A DNA stretch of 29,162 bases, taken from Anaerolineae bacterium (GTDB lineage Bacteria; Chloroflexota; Anaerolineae; B4-G1). The notes beneath the pieces were generated by a model that was given only the letters and a program-made list of their open reading frames with translations, did no database searches and had not been told where the DNA came from. Positions 5,715-12,217 of this stretch are shown one piece after another. Every line of letters starts with the position of its first letter. The stretch's first letter is position 1. Where the stretch lies: contig JAUWNP010000037.1 of assembly GCA_030612585.1 (NCBI GenBank), forward strand, positions 1 through 29,162, given 5' to 3'. The translations under genes were made by a program, and so were the position numbers.

Positions 5715-6466
5715 GTGCAATCTATGGCAGATGTCGTGATCATCGGTGCAGGCATTATTGGGTGCAGCACGGCATACCACCTTGCTCGTTTGGGTATAAC
5801 GGACGTCGTGGTCGTCGAAATGGACCAGGTGGGAAGCGGGGCGTCCGGCAAGTCTGCCTCTATGCTGAGTTTGCAGTTTTGCACCGACGAGTTAAGTGCT
5901 CGTTTGGCGAAGCGCTCGTACGAAAGATACATGCAATTTGAGGACGAGATTGGCGTCCCAATTGACTTCAAGAGGATCGGATGGCTATCGCTTGCCACTC
6001 AAGAAAGCGCTGAGTATCTGCTTCGCAGCGCAGAGTTGTTGCAGTCCCTCGACATCAGGACAGACGTACTCACACCTGAGGAAATCAAGCGACGCTACCC
6101 TGAAGTAAACACCGAGGACATCGTGCTCGGCACCTGGGGGCCAGACGATGGATCTTTCGACCCACACATGATCATGTGGGGCTATATCGGCAAGGCGCGT
6201 GAGATGGGCGTCAAATTATGTCAAGGTGCACGTGCCACGGGAATCCGCGTTCGGAAAGGACAGGTGGAAGGCGTCCTTACAGATAATGGCTTTGTGGCTA
6301 CTCAAGTGGTGGTGAATGCCAGAGGGCCGTGGGCGGTTGAGATAGGGAGGTGGATGGACGTACTTCCACCATGGACATCCGCCCATTTCGGATTGGGCGC
6401 TTTGAAGGCAAAGCCACCGAAGAGGTGAGGGATTTACGGGTGTTTGCTCGACAAGACCTCTGTTAA
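5715..6466 (+). pseudogene. DAO-family FAD-dependent oxidoreductase, internally deleted and frameshifted
   Basis: The first 230 or so residues are a good N-terminal half of a D-amino-acid/sarcosine/glycine oxidase-type flavoprotein: dinucleotide motif GAGIIG at G11-G16, VVVVEMDQVGSGASGKSAS, PEEIKRRYP, WGPDDGSFDPHMIMWGY and VVNARGPWA. These enzymes oxidise C-N bonds of amino acids or N-methyl compounds. The frame then breaks: it ends at 6428 (237 residues against ~380-400 expected). The usual C-terminal signature appears in another frame at 6371-6466 as MDIRPFRIGRFEG. About 130 residues between the halves are missing. The start is GTG 5715 (GGAGAG ten bases upstream) or ATG 5724. It is probably inactive; a sequencing error alone cannot explain the missing middle. 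Confidence 0.75.
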
Positions 6467-6564
6467 GTAAGTAGGCACCGCGCCTCCCGCATTAAGATCG
6501 GGAAGGCAGCGGCTATAGTGGCCCACGGGCTCATCCGGCCCGCTTGGGCGAAAGGAGAGCAACA

Positions 6565-6780
6565 ATGGCTGAGAGTGTTTACAAGGTGATCGAGTTGGTT
6601 GGGACCAGCACCGAGTCGTGGGAGAAGGCTGCTGCGGCCGCCGTGGAGAGGGCGGCGCTGTCCCTGCGAGACCTGCGCATCGCCGAGGTCGTCGAACTGG
6701 ACTTACAGATCGAGGACGGCAAGATACACACCTACCGGGCGAAGGTGAAGGTCTCCTTCAAGTACGAGCCCGGCGACTGA
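6565..6780 (+). CDS. Dodecin, flavin-sequestering protein
   Basis: The start is ATG 6565, behind AAAGGAG at 6551-6557, giving 71 residues, the usual dodecin size. The family pattern is plain: VYKVIELVGTSTESWEKAA, with the Trp that stacks on the flavin isoalloxazine, then LRIAEVVELDLQIEDGKIHTYRAKVKVSFKYE. Dodecins form hollow dodecamers that store or buffer riboflavin, FMN or FAD. The gene lies just after a broken flavoenzyme gene and may once have served it, though dodecins are often stand-alone. A 240-base gap without genes follows. Confidence 0.92.
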   Translation: MAESVYKVIELVGTSTESWEKAAAAAVERAALSLRDLRIAEVVELDLQIEDGKIHTYRAKVKVSFKYEPGD

Positions 6781-6962
6781 GAGCGACTGAGCCGGATCCC
6801 GTGCGGGCGACCTCTCTGCAGGGGCTGCCCGATGACGATCCCATAATGTAATAGGGGCTTCCAGAGCAGCCCGTCTGGGCGCGCGGACATCGGTTAAAAC
6901 GCCCAGGGGTCTGTGTGTCTGCCCATGCGTCCCCCTACGCAGGGGAACTCGGTTTGCGCCGC

Positions 6963-7010
6963 ATTCAGTGGATCTCAGTGCGATCAGTGGTTCAGTGATC
7001 CAATGGTTCA
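6963..7010. repeat. CAGTG-spaced repeat, copy 2
   Basis: ATTCAGTGGATCTCAGTG, then CGATCAGTGGTTCAGTG, then ATCCAATGGTTCA. It shares the spaced CAGTG pattern with 5570-5618. It ends at the Shine-Dalgarno of the cupin gene, so it may lie in that gene's leader. Function unknown. Confidence 0.45.
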
Positions 7011-7021
7011 GGAGGTAAAAA

Positions 7022-7363
7022 ATGAAGATCACGCATTACAAGGAAACCCCACCCGATCCGGTGGGCGAGCAAGGTGCTTCGGGGCTCACTGTCAGATGGG
7101 TCATTTCCGAAAAGGACGGAGCGCCCAATTTCTCCATGAGAGTATTCGAAGTCGAACCCGGTGGTTACTCACCCTACCACAAACATCCATGGGAACACGA
7201 GGTGTTCATCCTGGAGGGAAGCGGCGTTTTGGTTCAAGGAAATGAGGAGTTCCCCCTTTCCAGAGGGGATGTTATATTCATCCCACCTGGCGAGGAGCAC
7301 CAGTTGAAGAACACCTCCAAGGAGAAGTTGGAGTTTATCTGTCTCATCCCCAACCCAAAATGA
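7022..7363 (+). CDS. Single-domain cupin
   Basis: This 113-residue beta-barrel protein starts at ATG 7022 behind AGGAGGT. Cupin motif 1 is intact: GGYSPYHKHPWEHEVFILEG gives H53, H55 and E60. Motif 2, PLSRGDVIFIPPGEEHQLKN, supplies H93. These four residues should bind a divalent metal. Small cupins of this kind are isomerases, dioxygenases or decarboxylases acting on small acids, or binding proteins; nothing here tells which. It is followed after 72 bases by an aminotransferase and then a cyclase gene, so it probably belongs to the same catabolic unit. Confidence 0.85.
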   Translation: MKITHYKETPPDPVGEQGASGLTVRWVISEKDGAPNFSMRVFEVEPGGYSPYHKHPWEHEVFILEGSGVLVQGNEEFPLSRGDVIFIPPGEEHQLKNTSKEKLEFICLIPNPK

Positions 7364-7435
7364 GGGGGATTATGCAGTAGGGAATGGTGAGAGGAGAACA
7401 TTGGTATACCCCTTTTCAGACCAGGAGGCAGCAAC

Positions 7436-8608
7436 ATGAAACACGACCACAGGATTTCCCACCGGGTGAGGCAAATCAAAAAGTCGGCTATCCACGAAAT
7501 GACAAGGTTATCCAAAGAGATCGAGGACGTGGCCTTTTTATCCTGGGCCAAACCAACGTCCGACACCCCGGAACACATCAAGGAAGCAGCCATTGCCGCC
7601 ATCCGAGGCGGGCTTGCTGGCGGCTACTCGCAATCCTCAGGGCTGCTGGAACTGCGGCAGGAGATCGCCAAAAAACTGGTCCGGGACAACCACATCCCGG
7701 CCAATCCCGCCCAGATCGTGGTGACGGTCGGCGCGATTGAGGGGCTGGCTGCTGCTGTCATGGCCCTGATCGACCCAGGCGATGAGGTGATCCTGCCATC
7801 GCCAACCTATTCCACCCACATTCGCCAGGTGCTAATCGCCTCAGGGATACCTGTGCTCGTCCCCACAATTGAGAGTGATAGATTTATCCTGGACATCGAG
7901 GGCATCAAAGAAGCCATCACGCCCCGGACCAAAGCGATACTGTACTGCTCGCCCTCCAATCCGACCGGCACGGTCTTTTCCGAAAAGCAACTGCGCCAAT
8001 TGGCAGAAATCGCCCTGAAACACGATCTGATGGTGATCACAGATGAGGCTTATGAATACTTCGTCTATGATGACCACAAGCATTTCAGCATCGCTTCCAT
8101 TCCAGAGATGATGGACCACACCGTCAGTTGTTTTACCTTTACCAAGACCTACGCCATGACCGGCTGGCGGATCGGCTATCTGCACGCCGACGAAGCACTG
8201 ATTCCGCAGATCACCAAAGCACACATTCCCTTTGCTATCTGTGCGCCGGTGGCCTCGCAGCACGCCGCCCTGGCGGCCTTGCAAGGTCCGCAGGATTGTG
8301 TGGAGATGTTCAAGGCGCACTACCTGGCTACGCGCGATTTGATGTGCCGGCGACTGGATCGGCTCAGTTCAATCTTTGCCTACCACAAACCGGGAGGCTC
8401 CTATCTGATGTTCCCCAGGATCCTGTCGGAAAAAGGCCGGACGGACTCGACTACCTTTTGCCAGCAGCTCCTAAGGGAAGCCAAGGTCTCGACGACGCCG
8501 GGCATAGCGTTCGGCCCAACCGGAGAAGGACACCTCCGGCTGTCGTTCTGTGTGCCCGAGGAGATGATCAACAAGGCGTTCGATCGTATGGAAACTTATT
8601 TTGGATAG
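7436..8608 (+). CDS. PLP-dependent class I/II aminotransferase
   Basis: The 390-residue protein has the full fold-type I signature: GGYSQSSGLLELRQEIA (62-78), SPSNPTG with N175, ITDEAYEYF with D203 pairing the pyridine nitrogen, FTKTYAMTGWRIGY with the Schiff-base K237, and GHLRLSF with the carboxylate-binding R368. The start ATG at 7436 follows AGGAGG with good spacing. Relatives transfer amino groups between amino acids and 2-oxo acids; the amino donor cannot be predicted. The cyclase gene follows after 14 bases, so the two are almost certainly cotranscribed and the product may feed or drain the cyclase pathway. Length and motifs are normal. Confidence 0.93.
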   Translation: MKHDHRISHRVRQIKKSAIHEMTRLSKEIEDVAFLSWAKPTSDTPEHIKEAAIAAIRGGLAGGYSQSSGLLELRQEIAKKLVRDNHIPANPAQIVVTVGAIEGLAAAVMALIDPGDEVILPSPTYSTHIRQVLIASGIPVLVPTIESDRFILDIEGIKEAITPRTKAILYCSPSNPTGTVFSEKQLRQLAEIALKHDLMVITDEAYEYFVYDDHKHFSIASIPEMMDHTVSCFTFTKTYAMTGWRIGYLHADEALIPQITKAHIPFAICAPVASQHAALAALQGPQDCVEMFKAHYLATRDLMCRRLDRLSSIFAYHKPGGSYLMFPRILSEKGRTDSTTFCQQLLREAKVSTTPGIAFGPTGEGHLRLSFCVPEEMINKAFDRMETYFG

Positions 8609-8622
8609 AGGAGGCTACCATC

Positions 8623-9501
8623 ATGAAACTGATAGACCTGACCATCCCATTGGGCATCGCCACGCCACCGTGGCCCACCTACGAGCCACTGCAACTCAAG
8701 TACTTCAAGCGGCTGGCCCCCAACGGGGCGAACGGCCAACTGCTCACCCACTCCAACCACCTGGGCACCCACCTGGACGGCGAGATCCACTTCTACACAC
8801 CGGGCAAGGACATCGCCTCGCTGGAACTGAACGGGTTCCTGGTGGGGCCGGGAGCGGTAGTGGACCTCTCCGACGCGACTGGTGACTACCAGATCTACAC
8901 CTCGGAGATGGTCGAAGAGCGGGTGGAGATCCGGGAGGGGGACATCCTGATCATCCACACCGGCTACCACCACTTCGGCTGGGACATGCCCCACGCCGAC
9001 GAGGTGCGCTACATGGTCCAGCACCCCGGCCCCGACCGGGAGTTCGCCGAGTGGGCGAAGGAGAAAAAGATCCGCTGGATCGGCGTGGACTGCGGCAGCG
9101 CCGACCACCCGATGAACACCATCATCCGCGATTGGATGCCACGCCAGGCAGCCCAGGCCGATAAACTCTTCCGCGAGATGTACGGCCAACCGCTGGCGGA
9201 GCGCTTCACCCCCGACAAGTACCAGTTGATGCACATCGAGATGTTCCCTCACGGCATCATCCACGCCGAGTGCATCGGGGGAGAGATTGACTTGCTGGTC
9301 AACCGGCGGACGACCATCGGCTTCTTCCCCTGGCGCTTCGTGGACGGGGAATCCTGCATCGGCCGCTGCGTGGCTTTCGTGGAGGATGACGAGTACGAGG
9401 AACTGCTGGCCCGCAAGGCGGAACTCCCGCAGACCCGTTTCGGCGACTGTTATGCTGTGGAGCACGTGGAGCGAATTAACCGGCTGACCAAGCGGTTCTG
9501 A
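8623..9501 (+). CDS. Cyclase family (PF04199) metal-dependent amidohydrolase
   Basis: The true start is ATG 8623 after AGAGGAGG; an open frame running further upstream overlaps the aminotransferase and is ignored. The 292-residue product belongs to the cyclase/kynurenine-formamidase/isatin-hydrolase family. Its metal site is SNHLGTHLDGEIHF with H46, H50, D52 and H56. Further family blocks are GAVVDLSD, EGDILIIHTGY, WIGVDCGSADHPMN and HAECIGGEIDLL. Members hydrolyse amide bonds, often in small rings such as isatin, or N-formyl groups. It shares block order and wording with both domains of the tandem cyclase at 23957-25630, so the locus has three cyclase domains. The substrate is unknown; ring opening of a cyclic imide or ureide is my inference from context. 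Confidence 0.9.
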   Translation: MKLIDLTIPLGIATPPWPTYEPLQLKYFKRLAPNGANGQLLTHSNHLGTHLDGEIHFYTPGKDIASLELNGFLVGPGAVVDLSDATGDYQIYTSEMVEERVEIREGDILIIHTGYHHFGWDMPHADEVRYMVQHPGPDREFAEWAKEKKIRWIGVDCGSADHPMNTIIRDWMPRQAAQADKLFREMYGQPLAERFTPDKYQLMHIEMFPHGIIHAECIGGEIDLLVNRRTTIGFFPWRFVDGESCIGRCVAFVEDDEYEELLARKAELPQTRFGDCYAVEHVERINRLTKRF

Positions 9502-9520
9502 AACTTTCATTGCCACCTCA

Positions 9521-9616
9521 GACCTCCGAGGTTTTGGGCAAGTGATGTGTCAAAGCACCGCGTGTCGAGAGCAAAATGCGGGCTGTTTTGTTGCAGGAAG
9601 TGAAACCTCGGAGGTC
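9521..9616. repeat. Inverted repeat with 14-bp perfect arms
   Basis: GACCTCCGAGGTTT at 9521-9534 and AAACCTCGGAGGTC at 9603-9616 are exact reverse complements, 68 bases apart. Each arm also contains the small palindrome CCTCCGAGG or CCTCGGAGG. It follows the cyclase stop codon by 20 bases. There is no T-run, so it is more likely a dispersed element than a simple terminator. Confidence 0.7.
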
Positions 9617-9706
9617 TTTCGGACATGTGGGTCATCACCAGTTCCATCTTGGTATTGACCAAGGGAGGCAAGTGGTTATACTGGTATCAAGAAAGGATGG
9701 TATGAA

Positions 9707-9958
9707 ATGGCGAGCGTAAAGACAGCAATCTCCCTTCAACAGCCCCTTTTTGACCAGGTTGAAGCTCTGGCCCGCGAAATGCAGGTCTCGCGCAGCCGCC
9801 TGTTTGTGCTGGCTATGGAGGAATTCATTGAACACCACCAAAACCAAAGGCTTCTCAAAGAAATCAACGCCGCGTATGAGGACATGCCAGATCCAGTAGA
9901 GCAAATCCTCCAGCGACGTATGCGCCACCAGCAGCGACAACTGGTGGAGGGGCAATAG
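9707..9958 (+). CDS. Orphan ribbon-helix-helix antitoxin-like protein
   Basis: This 83-residue protein begins with an RHH fold: SVKTAISLQQPLFDQVEALA, then MQVSRSRLFVLAMEEFIEHHQNQRLL. A variable tail, YEDMPDPVEQILQRRMRHQQ, follows, the layout of CopG/MazE-like antitoxins. AAGAAAGGATGG precedes the ATG. No toxin follows: the next gene, three bases later, encodes a CoA-transferase. Either the toxin has been lost or the protein acts as a local repressor of the downstream gene, with which it is tightly coupled. DNA binding is likely from the fold; the role is inferred. Confidence 0.75.
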   Translation: MASVKTAISLQQPLFDQVEALAREMQVSRSRLFVLAMEEFIEHHQNQRLLKEINAAYEDMPDPVEQILQRRMRHQQRQLVEGQ

Positions 9959-9961
9959 AAC

Positions 9962-11170
9962 ATGCAACCACTGGAAGGTATCCGGGTACTGGACCTCACA
10001 CGTGCCCTGGCCGGCCCCTACTGCACGATGATGCTGGCCGACCTGGGAGCGGACGTGATCAAGGTGGAGCGGCCCGGCCGGGGAGACGACAGTCGGGGTT
10101 GGGGGCCACCCTTCGTGGGGCAGCCCTACGGCCCCTATCCGGGTGAATCGGCCTACTTCATCGCCGCCAACCGCAACAAGCGCAGCATCACCGTCAACCT
10201 CAAGAGCCCGGAGGGGCAGGAGATCGTGCGCCAGTTAGCCTCAGCCTCCGACGCGTTGGTGGAGAACTTCCGCACCGGCGTGCTGGATGGGATGGGCCTG
10301 GGGTACGAAAACCTGCACGCTCTGAGTCCGTGCCTGGTCTACTGCTCCATCAGCGGCTATGGCCGCACCGGTCCCTATGCCGAGCGGCCCGGCTACGACT
10401 TCATCATCCAGGCCGAAGGCGGGATGATGGGCATCACCGGGCCAGAGGAGGGGCCACCGTCCCGGGTGGGGGTGCCCATCGTGGACATCACGGCCGGCAT
10501 GTTCGCGGCCACCAGCATCCTGGCGGCGCTGCGGGCCCGCGCCCATACGGGCGAGGGGCAACTGGTGGACATCTCGCTGCTGGATACGCAGGTAGCACTG
10601 CTGGCGAACGTGGCGTCCAATTACCTGATCGGGGGAGCAGAACCCCGCCGCCTGGGCAATGCTCACCCCAACATCGCCCCCTACGAGGCCTTCCGCGCCC
10701 GCGATCGCTGGTTCGCACTGGCGGCGGCCAACGAGCGCCAGTGGGCTACGTTGTGCGGTGCAATCGGCCGGCCGGGCCTGAAGGACGACCCGCGCTTCGC
10801 CACCAACGGGGCACGCGTCTCCAACCGGCCCGCGTTGGTGGAACTGCTCAACGACGCCTTCGCCGCCCGCGACGCCGGCGAGTGGCTGGCCGACCTGCGG
10901 GCGGCCGGGCTGCCCTGCGGGCCGATCAACGCTGTGCCAGACGTCTTCGACCATCCCCAGGCGCAGGCACGTGATCTGGCGCTGGAGACAGAGCATCCCA
11001 CGGCTGGCTCAATACAGATGACCGGCTTCCCGTACAAACTGTCGCAGACCCCGGCAAAAGTGCGCCGGCCGCCGCCGCTCCTGGGACAGCACACGGAAGA
11101 GGTTTTGGTGGACCTGTTGGGCTATTCCACTGATCAAGTAACAGCCCTCCGGGAACGTGAGATCATATAA
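9962..11170 (+). CDS. CaiB/BaiF family (class III) CoA-transferase
   Basis: The 402-residue product is full length. It has GIRVLDLTRALAGPYCTMMLADLGADVIKVE at the N-terminus, NRNKRSITVNLKSPEG, VENFRTGVLDGMGLGYE, SISGYGRTGPYAERPGYDF and GVPIVDITAGMFA. D175 is the catalytic aspartate that forms the acyl-anhydride and CoA-thioester intermediates. Members move CoA between organic acids such as formate, oxalate, carnitine or succinate. In this locus it could activate an acid released by the cyclases or amidase; that is an inference, and its sequence alone does not give the acid. It begins three bases after the RHH gene and ends 143 bases before the alpha/beta hydrolase. Confidence 0.93.
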   Translation: MQPLEGIRVLDLTRALAGPYCTMMLADLGADVIKVERPGRGDDSRGWGPPFVGQPYGPYPGESAYFIAANRNKRSITVNLKSPEGQEIVRQLASASDALVENFRTGVLDGMGLGYENLHALSPCLVYCSISGYGRTGPYAERPGYDFIIQAEGGMMGITGPEEGPPSRVGVPIVDITAGMFAATSILAALRARAHTGEGQLVDISLLDTQVALLANVASNYLIGGAEPRRLGNAHPNIAPYEAFRARDRWFALAAANERQWATLCGAIGRPGLKDDPRFATNGARVSNRPALVELLNDAFAARDAGEWLADLRAAGLPCGPINAVPDVFDHPQAQARDLALETEHPTAGSIQMTGFPYKLSQTPAKVRRPPPLLGQHTEEVLVDLLGYSTDQVTALREREII

Positions 11171-11190
11171 CGTGGGTGTATTTCATCTCG

Positions 11191-11247
11191 GTTGTAGGGC
11201 AATTTGGCAAATTGCCCCTGGGACAAGTTACCAACTTGTCCTACAAC
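11191..11247. repeat. Nested double-palindrome element
   Basis: Outer arms GTTGTAG (11191-11197) and CTACAAC (11241-11247) enclose two perfect hairpins. The first is GGGCAATTTG/CAAATTGCCC at 11197-11217. The second is GGACAAGTT/AACTTGTCC at 11221-11241. It lies between the CoA-transferase and hydrolase genes and can fold as a cloverleaf-like cruciform. Probably a dispersed REP-type element; no T-run supports termination. Confidence 0.75.
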
Positions 11248-11313
11248 TCATTTGAAACGCACCCATGTAATACAGAGGGGCATCCGAATACTACGCACAG
11301 TGGAGAGACGAAA

Positions 11314-12009
11314 GTGGAAAAGAAAACCGTCTTGCTCCTACATGGCTTTGCATCTTCCGGACAATCCACCAAAGCACAATATCTCAGAGAGAGATTCAAA
11401 GCGCTTCCACAGATGGAGTTTCAGGCGATTGATTTCAATCCAACGCCCAGAGATTTCGAATACATGACGGTCACTGGTTTGATCAACCGCTTGAGGCAGT
11501 ACGTGCTAGATCACCGCCTGGAGAACCTCAGCCTCATCGGAAGTTCCCTGGGTGGGTTGATCGGCCTACATTATGCGCACCGATTTGGCGGGGTTGAGAA
11601 GATGCTTCTCTTGGCCCCTGGTTTGTCCTGGCTGTCAGGGGGACTTTCGGAGAAGGAACTCGAGCAATGGGAGAAGGCTGGCGCCGCGCCGGTTTTCCAC
11701 TACGCGTTTGAGAAGGCGCTTCCGGTAAGGTATGACCTGCACGTGGATGGGCTGTGTTATCTTGCACCCATCCCCCCGACAACTCCCATCACCATCATCC
11801 ACGGCCGAAACGATGACGTTGTGCCGATAGACAACAGCCGAAAGTACGCCGCCAACTTCCCAGACAAGGTTCGCCTGATCGAGGTAGACGCAGACCATAC
11901 TCTCAACGACCTGTTGCCGTTCATCTGGGAGCACGTCCAGTCTTTTCTGTTACATACTGAACTCTCTCAGAAAGCCTGTTTTGCTTCCACAGGCACTACA
12001 GCGAATTAG
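11314..12009 (+). CDS. Alpha/beta-hydrolase, YqiA/UPF0227-like esterase
   Basis: I start at GTG 11314, six bases after GGAGAG; a longer frame reads through the palindromic element and is not credible. The 231-residue product opens with TVLLLHGFASSG, the oxyanion-hole region. It carries the nucleophile elbow GSSLGG with S78, the acid D167 in HGRNDDVVP, and the base H195 in VDADHTLND. Small size and the SLGG elbow recall YqiA-type esterases acting on acyl-CoA or short esters. It may be cotranscribed with the CoA-transferase gene. Fold and triad are certain; the substrate is not. A long nested hairpin begins just inside its 3' end. Confidence 0.85.
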   Translation: MEKKTVLLLHGFASSGQSTKAQYLRERFKALPQMEFQAIDFNPTPRDFEYMTVTGLINRLRQYVLDHRLENLSLIGSSLGGLIGLHYAHRFGGVEKMLLLAPGLSWLSGGLSEKELEQWEKAGAAPVFHYAFEKALPVRYDLHVDGLCYLAPIPPTTPITIIHGRNDDVVPIDNSRKYAANFPDKVRLIEVDADHTLNDLLPFIWEHVQSFLLHTELSQKACFASTGTTAN

Positions 12010-12067
12010 GAAACAAACGAATTTTCTCCCACTCGGCCATTCGTTTTATTCGCAATTCGTTGTAGTG
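11994..12067. repeat. Nested inverted repeat at the hydrolase 3' end
   Basis: CACTACAGCGAATT (11994-12007) pairs with AATTCGTTGTAGTG (12054-12067) with one G-T wobble. Inside, AAACGAAT pairs with ATTCGTTT. The element covers the last codons and stop of the alpha/beta hydrolase gene. It could act as a transcription terminator or mRNA 3' stabiliser, or be another dispersed palindrome. Confidence 0.6.
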
Positions 12068-12117
12068 TCCCGATTGCGCGAGCCTTACTTGAAAATGTGA
12101 GGGGAAGTAAAAGCAAA

Positions 12118-12146
12118 TTGACATCGCTTCAAGCCTGTAGTATCAT
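12118..12146 (+). promoter_or_regulatory. Sigma-70-type promoter upstream of fdrA
   Basis: TTGACA at 12118-12123, a 17-base spacer and TATCAT at 12141-12146 make a near-consensus promoter. It lies ~70 bases before the fdrA start codon, so the fdrA, aminopeptidase and nitrilase genes are probably transcribed from it as one unit. Confidence 0.65.
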
Positions 12147-12217
12147 TAACGGCACTCGCGGTCCTAACAACAGAAGACTAATCCTCGGCGCAGCAGCCGC
12201 ACCCTCTGGGAGTTACT

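Noticed and set aside
8128..8622. N-terminal extension of the cyclase frame
   Set aside because: It overlaps the aminotransferase gene in another frame and shows no homology; a clear Shine-Dalgarno precedes ATG 8623.
8596..9516. Long open frame on the minus strand (306 residues)
   Set aside because: It is the antisense of the single cyclase gene; high GC at third positions leaves such frames open by chance.
10241..10996. Minus-strand frame of 251 residues in the CoA-transferase region
   Set aside because: It is a shadow of the class III CoA-transferase gene, which has its catalytic Asp and normal length.
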